Shown: positions 35,101-47,100 of the stretch, one piece after another
Layout: every line of letters begins with the position of its first letter
Numbering within the stretch: position 1 is the first letter of the stretch
Source: Echinometra lucunter
Lineage: Eukaryota > Echinodermata > Echinoidea > Camarodonta > Echinometridae
NCBI GenBank assembly: GCA_029962745.1
Contig: CM057169.1
Span: 18,912,156 to 18,976,155, forward strand
DNA length: 64,000 nucleotides
Direction of reading: 5' to 3'
Program-made: the position numbers and the translations under genes
Notes under the pieces: generated by a model
What the model was told of the DNA's origin: nothing
Database searches by the model: none
The model's input: only the letters and a program-made list of their open reading frames with translations

Positions 35101-38100
35101 CATTCTCGGGCCAGGGAAAGTGAGATACAATGACTATGCCATATGTGGCAAAGGGTGGAATATACAGAGCAATACATAAGGTCTGTGATAAACAACACCT
35201 GCTACTGGGTAAGCACCCATGGTGTCCAATTCCCCATGAAAGCCCACGACTGAGCGTCTTTAAGTCATTACATTCAATGCTTCTCATTCCGCTAAATCTA
35301 CATGTACTTGCAATTCATAGGCTGGGGAGAGAACATGCACTCATATACATTCCATCTTCATATATATGCAAAATGCTTAATGTAAAACATTACAAGGTAG
35401 ACATTTGCCAGTCATGCGAAAAATTTCTACATTTATGAGAAATATGACACAAGCAAATGCTTAACTTTTGTTTGGTTTAGTTCTGTTTTTTGTTTTTTTG
35501 TTTTGCTCTCCATAGCACAATAATCATTTCCATTTAATTATCAATCTCTTCATTTTGACTGACATTATTCAAAAGTTATGATAAGCAGAATGCAGAAACA
35601 AAAATCTGTGAATCCTTTCAAAAGGGTAAAACTTTAACAAACTTCAATTCACTTTTAGAACCCATATCTCAAATCAGAAATGGGTAACACCAAAAAAAAG
35701 AAGAAAAAAAAAAAAGAGAGATTACACAGTCAACAGACTCATTCTCACTTTGTCATTTATTCCTAATCAAAGCAACACATCAACCAATACCACTCTCTAA
35801 GCATCACATCGTCATGAAAGAACAAATCCTACAAGACTTGTTCATATATGCAATACGTAAATCCCTTTTAAAAAATAAATCTGGGATCTTAAACATACTG
35901 CACATCACATTTCGTTGCATCAGCACAGAAACTCGCTTGTAACGTGATGCAAAAGGTGTTCTCTCACAAATCAAAGAAAAAAAATGGCCATAAACGGATT
36001 TATTTCTACAAAACCTAGCCGGAAAAAAGGCAAAAGTAACTCCAAAACAATGATCAGTGTCACAACTGGATTTTCATATGAAGAGCTTTAAAATGCGTCA
36101 TATTTGTTAAGGGTTTTTCCGCCCAAAATACATTTAGGGGCGTTTTGGGCTAAGGCAACAATTTGTATATCATATGAAATACAGGTACATGTATGTGAGT
36201 ACTCGCCTAGCACCATTGTTGCATCACTCATACCTGCTTGCCATTTTTTGTTAAGTTTTCTAAAACGCCACAGTTTTTTTATGCAGTCTAACCACAGCAT
36301 ACATGTATCCGAACAAAGATCAAATGAATGATAGGAACACCAAACAAAAGCATTTATCAACAGATTTGTTACCACATGGATTTAAGGCATGAAATAAAAT
36401 TTGTCATAACAAGTCAAGAGACAAATCTGTCATGTCAATCAAACATGTGCCAAACACATGAAACTGTTGTAAATTGTGACAGAGATTTTAAATAATGCCT
36501 CAAGTCAGGTTGTGGTAGAGGCAAACAAAAAGGAAGAGGCATAATGTCTTTACAAACAGCTCCAATGTCCCCAAGCTGTTTCTTCCTACCCAAGGAATGC
36601 AAAAATAGGCACCAGAAAAGCTCCATGAAACACTGCCTATGGATGGAATTGATGGAGCTACTCTTGTCTCTCTCTTCCTCCAGGGTGACAAAGTAGGTAA
36701 CCATCATACATATAGGATTCTAGGGCTATAACCCCCTGGACAATTACCCTCCTTGACAAATACTCTACAAGGATTACAATCACCCCCAGAGAAATTATTC
36801 ACTCCCCTCCCTAAAAACTACCCCAGAAAACAAATCCAGAGTCAATTACTGTCCAGAATATGATGGGAGGGGGGTTGATTATCCTTACATGTAGGTAGTA
36901 ATTGTCCAGGGGGTAGTCACCCATGCCTTCATACCGTCATTGTCCAGGGCATAGTTGTTCAGCAATGTGTGGCCTTTATAGGAAGGCAGTCACTGAAGAC
37001 AGGTGCCACAGCATACACTTCTTCCTAAGACGGACACAAACTAGGTGAACACTATAGACAAGTGACTATTAGAAAGAAGTGACCACAAAGAGAGCATTGA
37101 AAGTCTAAAAGGAAGGAAATATTAAGATTTTGACTTACGATGAGGAAGGTAGCGGCCAGAGTCACAGCCTTCATCCTTACATCCAGATCCATGGGGAAGG
37201 AGACTCCAAAGTTATCTGCATCAGTGAAGGCCTCCTTGATGAAACCGGTCCACTGCTTGGAGATCTTGCCTACCTTAGAGCTGCCATCTGCAGACATCAC
37301 CTGCAAAAGATCAGAAACATCAACATTCAGTTCCCTAATAGAAGAGAGCAAAGAGGAAATTAACTTTCTAATTTTAACCTATTTGCATCAGGGGCCCAAC
37401 TGGAAATTTTCACACAAAATTTGAACTGCTGCATTTCACGCCACGCCACTTTCTGACCTATTCTTTCAAGTCTTGTGCATCTTTTGAAACCAAGTTTATG
37501 ACAATCGGTTGTATGACTATTGTCACCCCTAAAACATAATTTCTGAGTTTTGTGTGCCTAATAAATGGGAAACTGCATTTCCTCAAATTTCTCCATTAAA
37601 AATTTATTGTACAAGCTGTTATTATCATCTATTTGTCATACAAGAAGGGATATTCAAGGAGAGGTCCACAAGAAGTGCAGGGATTATACAGCACATGTTC
37701 AGCCCAGGGTCATGTTATTTGCTTATCTCATGTGTCGTTGGTGTGCCTGGATGACAAGGACTTACATCAAATTCCACATCACCGCAGCAGTTCCACTGGC
37801 AGAGGGGTCCATCGATACGCAGAATGGTTTCATGGTTCTCATTCTGAATAGTGAACTTGGGAAAGCAGATACTCCAGGATTGGTTGACATAGCCAATCAC
37901 CGTGCCTGGTGGGGAGCTCACTGTGATGGTTTGCAGGCAACTACATTGATCAGGAAAATACAATACAAAAAAAAAATGAAGGTATCATGGTGTAATGGTT
38001 CTCTCAATTGACTCTCAATCAAAGGGTTGAGAGCTGGAAGCCCGGCCTGGCATTAAGGTCCTTTGGCAAGACATTAATCCACATTTGCCACTCTCCACCC

Positions 38101-41100
38101 AAGTGTAATAAGTGGGTACCGCGTAGAAAGAAATTCCTGCTTTAGCACCTTGCACTGCAGTTGCTACAGCCGGAGTAATAATATGATGCTTTGTAAAGCG
38201 CAGTAGAGTATATACATATAGTAGCTGCGCTATATAAATGGACCATATTATTATTACTATTAATGATAATCTATGCATGTATATGTAGTGACTTAGGGTG
38301 AAATGTCAGCAGAATCGATTTCCTTTCTTGCCCTGACCCGAACCTCCCTCTGCAAAAAATAAAATAAAATAAAATAAGAGAGAGAGAAAAATCTTGAGGT
38401 CTATACAAAATCTATTTAGGATTATCAAGGTGCTTCTTAAAACAGTTGAAATTGTTTAATGATTCTTCCTCATTACTCAACTCTTACAAAATAGATTCCT
38501 AAACTCTTTTTTGAAACAAACAACTCTAGAATAAAAGCTGATATTGTTTTTCCTGGTTTCTACTTCAAACAACTAAAATAACATTATGATGTCCAACATG
38601 TACATCAAACCTTGAAAAAATTTTTCAGGTTTCAATTTCTGTTTTCTAACATCCTACTACTGGCAACCTTACCATCCTATGTGTACTTGTATTTCCAAGT
38701 TTTATTGCACATACAGGAAAATCCTGTTGTCGTAAACTCCTAAACGGGTAAAATATACTGGTCATGAAACCACAACATTGTCCAGTACCTCTTCTGTAAG
38801 CACATCCTTTCCTTAAAAATTCAAACGATGAAAATTATGGAAAAACTTTTCTCAGTCCCGTTTGTTTTTTTTTAAATTTTTTCCAAATTTCCCTTCAAAT
38901 ACACCAAGTGTTCTTACCAGGGACACCAGCAGGTCGTACACCTGAGAGGGCGCTCTATGTGGATGACCTCCCGCTGAGTGTTGTCGAGGATCTTCATGTC
39001 AAAGCAACGGCTCTTTCCGCACATGTTCCTGGTGCAGCAATCGCTGTCTGTTCAATACAAAAAGAGAGATAAACAGTACATTAAAGACCTAGTACAAAGG
39101 GGAGTGGGTGGTAGTGGGACTGTGGGAGAAGGGGGGTCACCAACTATACACACTAAGAACCCACTGTATTCTTCATAATAAAAGAGCAGGGGAGAAACTC
39201 TGGTGTAGCGGTCCACCAGCACATCCCTGTTGGTTATAAAAAGAGGAGAGACCCGAGGGTTACAGTGATTCAATTCACTTTCCCCTTCCAGGCTCAATTA
39301 TAATAACTGAGAGGTAATCACCAAACACCACAGGTCATACATGTACATGTACAGTTAACATCAGAATTATTCATACCCTTGCCATGTTCTGTTATTTGCT
39401 AAAGTTGGAATGTCCCCATTCTAACATAAATTGTTTATAAAATCTATTGAATTATATACCAAATTAAAGAAGAGGTAATCATCTCTTATTTGCTTTTGGT
39501 TATGTACCGTGATCATTCATGCATAAACAGATATGAACTATTAAGCGCATTAATGTCATTTTCAGACTTTTCTGTGATCACTGAAGTGGAACTCATCATG
39601 CTTCAATGATCATGGCTCGTTCGTTCATTTTTTGAGAGATGAAATGATATCCTTTCATTTGATATACGATTAGAGGTATCTCAGTTGGTTTTAATAATTT
39701 TGACAGGAACTGAAATTTGAATAATCAATCTCATGAGTACCCTCTGTACAAACTCAATGGAGGGAATGTTCTTTGGAAATTAATCCATCCAAAAATGTTT
39801 CCAAAATGAGTAATGGCTATTGAAATACTAAGAATTATATATCAAATTAGAGCATATTACATCAGCTATCAAAAATAAGCAAACAAGCCGTGATCATTGA
39901 AAGCATTCTGTGTTACACTTCAATGATCACAGAAAGGTCAGAAAATGACATCAGTGTGTTCAATGGACCATATCTTTTCATGCATGAATGATCAAGGTAC
40001 ATGTATATTAACTACAAGCAAATGAAAGACTGTTCCTTTTGTCTTTGATACACAATTCAGTAGATTTTACGAACAAATTATGTTAGAATAGTGACAATGC
40101 AAATTTTTGCACACTTGACAACATAACAAAACTTGGTAAGGGTATGAATACTTGTGATGTTAACTGTGCATAATGATAAAAATATATACTATGCCATTCT
40201 TGTAAATCACATTATGATAGGAGGTCACTCTGGGCTTCCATGACTTTGGATATTAAATTTTATCCTGGCTTTAGCCCCAGCAGCATAGTGCTTAGTGCAT
40301 GCAAGGAATGTAACTCCTGCTAGGAACCCGTTTACTACATCTGGGTCGAGGGTGGCAAATGAAGATTAACAAGCCTTAGCTTCTACATTGGTCCTAACCC
40401 ATTTTACTATGCTTTGTTTTTATTTGTATAAATATTTGGTTGAATAAAATGAACTGAACTGGATGTCTTGCCACAGGACGTTAGTGCCGTGTACATGGTA
40501 GACCTACAGAAAGATTTAAGACAGAAAGAATTAAGACAGCTTGCACTGTTTATTTTTTTCATATTTGTATGTTTTATTAAGTTTCAAGATTGACAATACA
40601 ACACAATCACACATAAATCATTGATTAACATAAAATAAAACCAATAACAAAATTAGCAGAACATGGAAAAAAAGTGAATAAAAAAAAAAAAAAAAAAGTA
40701 AAGGCAGCTTTTACAAGTACTCAAAAAGAGAAGACCAGCGAAGGGGCCCGAGCCCTCCTCCCGAAGACAACCGCAGACAGACTACAAATCATCCCATCCC
40801 CCAGCATCAACAAGCCAGCGCAGATTCCAGACCCCATACAAACGTCACCTAGACAGAGCTTGCACTGTTTATGGTATGAAATGACTCAAGTGAATCTTTG
40901 GACAGTATTTTGACCATTTTTCTGTTAAGAGCCACAAGGGCAATAAGCATAATATGACTTAATGCCCTTTAAGCTACAAACTGATGATAAATGTAATTGT
41001 TACGGAAATAAACACTTACCTTCTGCAGCAAAGTAGACTTGCTGACCAACTGTGTTTTTGATCTCATACTTGTTGGCAGTTTCAAAACCAGTGAAAGCTG

Positions 41101-44100
41101 AAAAATAAAGAGAAAAATACTCCTAAGTCAATTTCATGCATATATTGCATATTCTCTTTTGTTCATCTATAAGTTATTATTAACCATTTTCATTAAATAA
41201 ATGCATCAGAATGAGAGGAACAGATTTCTAGAAATCTTTGACTATAAATTAATTTCTGCCACCCCCCCCCCCCAAAAAAATGCTAGTAATAACATGTAAT
41301 TGTATCTGTATACAACCTCGGCTGATATTGCATCTGTAAACATACATGTAGAAAATTCAAGTTAAATGTATCTATTATACTAGTACCTGAACGATTACAT
41401 GCTAATGATACTGATTGTGTGCAGCTGTCAGTGATCAACGTTTCCTAGCTCAAGCATATAAAAAATAATCAATAAACTGGATGTCTGAGTCAATGACCCA
41501 GCATGCTGATGAAATGGAAAGATATTTTAGAAATGTTTACATCCACCCGCATGAATGACACATCTCGTCAGAGGGCACAAGTTTTTGTCAGTGAAAAATA
41601 TCTGTCAGACTACACCCTGTAGGCTCTATACCATGGAGGTATCTTTTTGTACCTCCATGTCTATACCATGGACCAAGGAGTTACCAGCTGCTGGTAACTC
41701 CTTGCTATGAAGCTGCTACTGAACAAGACTGGCAAAGTTAGCCTCTACTTAACACTTTGTCGAAATGTGTGAAAGTGTCAAAATAGGGTCTGTATCTGTA
41801 GACTAACAGGTACATGTATCTTCGTTTGACGTTATGCAAATTACAAATGTGCAAAAATACTCTAAAAGTATATTTTATTGGCTATGATTTGAAGCTGATT
41901 TTGCCTTCACCCTGACCACAAGGTTTGCAGTTAATCAAAATTTTGATTTTAGTATTCCTAATATTATTCCGAACTTCAGATAAAGATAATTTCACTCGTT
42001 CAAACTTTCATATTAAATGCAAAATGCCCTTTGGATAGTAGCATTCGGATAGTAAGAAGTGCAGTGGGCTTAATTCAATCAATATACATGTAGCTGGTTG
42101 ATTACTGTGGGGCATGCCATGTAGCTCAAATCCCTGATTATCAATTAGGAATCAGGCTCCAAGGGGTATGCAGCAATGTTATATAACCTTATCAGTTTGG
42201 TTAATCCATAGCACACTACCACCAGTACAGTTTCTGCTACAACGTGTTTGCAATATCTCTTGATCCAGAATGCTGGGAATTATGTACACACAATACATGA
42301 GCAGAAAGAGCAAAAATCACAGAAAACGTTGAGTCTATTTCTACTACAGTAAACTGGCTACGAAGAGGAGGTAGTATTTAGCTACTCATGATGCTCTCTA
42401 AATTGGCAATGCAGTGTATATAATCACAATCGTCATGAGCAAAGTGGCAATATTTAAATTTTGCTGATTTCATTCAGATTGGTTCATGTTTTATACATTA
42501 TCATTTTTCCCAAACTATGATAGGGGAGCAAACAAACAATGATGGTTGCCAATTTGATGAGGTAAAGCTGATTAATTCAGCCCACAAGAAAAATTCTGTC
42601 CTGCTGTGGATTGAATCGGTGAGCAATTGAATTGAATGTTCAGTGCATGCTTTTAACAAGTAAAACATAAGTATCAAGAACATTTCTTCTCTCCACAGAC
42701 TTGAACATTTTCAACTACAACCTTGTGTATAAGTAAGTAAATCTGTTTCAAACATGTTTTGAAATAAATGTTTTGACAAGTAAATTAAAAAACTGAGGAA
42801 ATTTTCTTCACTAAAAACTTGAAATCTTATCCTTCAAGCATATTAAAGTCTTAACAAGTAAATTAAAACTGAAGAATTGTTATTCATTAAAAACTTGAAA
42901 CCTATGACATTTGAATTAAAACCACCATAAACTGTACCGGAACCCCAAGAGTATCAACTGTCAATGTTGGTTTTTACCACAAACAAGGAAGGAATACAAA
43001 CAAAGATGTTGTAAGGTGCCATAACTCTTCACTAAAAAGTTGAAATCTATGACATTCTAACTGAACCTGTACACATGTACCCTTACAGAGAAAAAAATAC
43101 ACGGGGGCTCAGGGCGCATTCGCCCCCGAAACGCCAAAAAGAGCCCTGGAAAACTAAAAAAGAGCCCCTGAAATTCTCACAGGGTCCAATGTAAACTGTT
43201 AATACAATGTAGAAAATTTTGGTGGGTGGGCTCAAAGAGTAGCCCCAGAAAAAAAAAATTATTTATTTAATTTTTTCCCTGATGGGTTAACGTTGGTTTG
43301 TACCACAGACAAAGAAGACCACAGAGGTGTTGTAAGTGTTGCCTCCCCAAAAAAATTCTTCACTAAAAACTTGAAATCTACATTACATTTTAACTCAACT
43401 ATTACAAAAAAGTAGAGATTGTCATATTGGTGTTAACCACAAACAAGGAAGGAAGCCTGCAAAAGATAAGTAGCAAAGAGGACAAGGATTTCCTTGACTC
43501 ACAATTGTGTTAATCAGTTTACAGCTGATTCACAGACAATCAACTAATTGCAAAAGTATAACCTACAGTTATACCTGTAAGGTCTCTTTGGCTTCTTTCC
43601 CCAGACACAAAAATGTTGTTTTATACATGTACATGTAGCTATACCAAAACTGTATAGCTATACTGAAATGGTATACATGTAGCTATACAAAGGATCTGTG
43701 TGTCTGAACACTGACTAACGAAACGACATATAATTCAATTCAATTCAATTCAATTTCATTTATTTCATTCTCATAAAAAATACAATAAAATCAAATACAG
43801 CGAAAGTGATAAACAAAATTAGAAAATGAAAAAGGGAACTACATAAATAAAGCCCTTGGGCCTTGTCCTAGCATAGTTCCCTAGTATAAATTCATAACAT
43901 AAAATGAAATTAATACACAAATGAAAATAGAAACATAAAAAAAAAAAAATGTTTAAAAAAAATGTAAACATGAACAAAATGTAATATAAATGAACAACGG
44001 AAAATCAACTATACATATTTATCGAAAAGAAACTGCTTCAGCATTTTTTTAAAGGAATTCCTTGACTTGCATTTTGAGATATATATGGGAATTGAAATGT

Positions 44101-47100
44101 TGTATAATGAAACTAGGGTCTGAATATCGTTTCAAACTTGATAAAGAATCGCGAGCCAGGTGTGTCTGAACGTATGGCAGCCACAGAACGGGATAACTGG
44201 GTGGGGCTTAACATGAGCCTGGTTGAATGAAGGAGACAGTATGGCCTTGCCATGGCAACATGCACAGTAGAAAAATGCGAATCTATACGATGTTTCTTCT
44301 GAGAGGTTGGGATGTGTGTCTGAACGGTCAGAAGGCTATACGATGAAAATTCATACGACATTTCTTTATCGGGTTTCGGTATAAACGTTGTGTGTCTAAA
44401 CAGGGGAGAGAGGGCCTGGTACTTCAGTTTTCACATCTGTTTTACTACTTCTTTACTGAGTAGACCAGCAGTCATCAATCCGCAGTGTTCTTCATGTTCA
44501 TGCCAATGACCATTCGTCATCATTCAAAGTGTAAACAGGCTGTGTTATCAAGAGGCCTAGGTAGTAATGCCTCTGGACATGAAGAATTCAACTATGACAC
44601 TGACTTAAACTGCCCTTCATGTTCCTTTACCACAGGCAATTTGATTGAACATGAAAAAGAGTTGGTAAACTTATCAAAAGTATACCCTGATTAAAACTAC
44701 TGGCTATGAAACAAATTAAAAGCTCATGCCCAAGAAAAAAAAAGAGAAATGGAAAATCATTTAAGATCTTCTGGTGCAGTTTTATAGTTAATAAAAAAAT
44801 CAAAACAAAAACAAAAAACACAGGAATCAGGCCTACTTCAGGAAGTTAAAGAAGAGGTGTGAATCCAAGAAGCAAAAAAAAAAGGAAATTATAGATCCAT
44901 GAACTTTAAAACTCTTCCTCAAAATATATTTGGGCAATAATGCCAGAAAAGAAGTGGGGGGGGGGGGGGGGGGTAATGTAGTCCTATTACATGTAGGTAA
45001 TTTACATGTACCACTTTAAGTTTAGGACAGAGGGTCTGAAGAAATCTTATGAAATAGGCCTACATTTTCATTGGAAAAAAAAAATGCTCAAGAATATCCT
45101 TTACGCATTCCCTTCATCACTAAATACACACAATGCTGGGGTTGGCTTATTACGTATCGACTAGCAATACCAACGTGAATGCAAAACTTGAAAAAATGAT
45201 GATTTTATTTTTAAGTCAAATATTCTACAAATATTTTAGACTTATTGAGCCATAGCTCAAGTGAAAGCTTACACGCCACAAGGAGGGTCTGTGCTGCAGA
45301 CTATCACATGCTCAGAAATATAAAGAGGGAAACCAATCATTCCCCTAATCATAATGCCTGGAATCAAATATATGAATTAATTAATATGACCTTTGACTTT
45401 ACTATGTGACCTCTGAAGGCACCACAACATGAAAGTACCCCAAGTGCATCTATCACCCAAGTTTGGTTGCCATTGCAGCAACAGTTGCCAAGTTATCCAT
45501 CATAAGAGAGTCTTGCAGGTAAACTTTAACATTAATTGTGACAGACGGACAACGGACGAACGGACGCCATTTGGATCCCTTAGTCTCGCCATCACCTCTG
45601 GTGGGCGAGACAAAAAGCAAATACATATATGAATAAATAAATACTGGTAAATAAATAAATATATAAATAAACAAATGAATAAATAAATAAATAAATAATC
45701 ATACAAGTGAGATGCTTTGAAAGGATTTTTCAGAAAGTAATAGTTGATGTACATGTAGTAAACTGAGATGTATGAGCACACTCTACATGTACCAATCGGT
45801 CGATAAGCAGTGTCCCCTGCATTGTAAGTATAAGCTGTGAACCTCTTGTGATCCCCACAATGTAACTAATTGCCATCAGTGGGATTAAAATCCAGGGGGG
45901 GGGGGGGGGGGTTTCATGAAACAATTAGTCGGTGGTTTTCACCGACTACTTCGCTTTCAGCCAATCAGATGCGAGTATTTTCAGTAGCTTATAACATTTG
46001 TCGGTGATTTTCACCGACAAAACTCTTCATGAAACGTTCCTCTGGATGAACATTCTGCATGCCACACCTAACTCTGGGCATACATGTACATGTATGTACA
46101 GTGTACATGTAATGCCGGCTACATGTAGATGAAATCTTGTGCTCTTCGCTTTCACAGATCTGCTACAGGTCGATCAGCAAAATGTAATTCCTTTAATCAA
46201 CTTTTTCTCTCAAAGTGGTCACATCCTGAGTGTTTAAAAGATGGAAAAACAACTGGCAGTAATGATTTAGAAAGGGAAATTAATATTCATTTTCAATAAG
46301 TATAATGATTCTATTTTTCCAGTGTTATAGGATGAATAATCATAAAGTAAGGTATGTCATCTGCAGGAATTGATCAAAATGAACCATTGTAACAGCTCAT
46401 ATTCCAAGGCTTGGCCCTAACAGGGGCAAGAGGGCACCTTCAAGTTTAATTAGGTCCTCATACAGTACATTTATCTCAAAATTTAAACAGGGGCCGATAA
46501 AATGATACTTAAAATTAAAATTTTCATGCAGACCCACTATAGAAAAAAAAAGTTAATGTGTACATGTAGTCTGAAATCATTATTCTTATTTTTAGAGCTC
46601 ATAACCTAAATTGGTTTATTTTTCCGTTTTGTAAATCATTATTTCACCTTTGAGTGGGAGTATCTGTGACACCCATTTGCAAATTTGCTATTGACGCAAA
46701 TGAGTCATGATTCTCTTTTTGTTTCAGCTTGCCATGCATGAGAATTTGGCTACTCTGACCCCACTGACCTTTCATACATTGTAAATCCAAATTTCAATTT
46801 CTAAGACCAAGGTTGATCTCCAACGTCATTTCTTACAATAAACATTTCCAGTTACGGGCAGCAATGACATGTGTGTTGTATAAACCAGCGAGTTCAGAAG
46901 TGATAGATCGCCTTTACATTAAAACACGCTATAAATCATTGGAGTAACAGAATAGGAAATTGAAATGTAAACATCTCATTGTACATTATTGTAAAATTAA
47001 CATTGAAAATAATCTCTGCAATCAAGGAAAACAAAGAAAAAAACTCCAGGAAGAAAGTATCCACATTAATACTTTCAATATTTTTCTCTTGAAAGGTCAC

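Noticed and set aside
37981..38055. Possible tRNA gene
   Set aside because: The A-box-like start is present but the B box and cloverleaf are eroded, and the downstream body and (ATT)n tail show a SINE.
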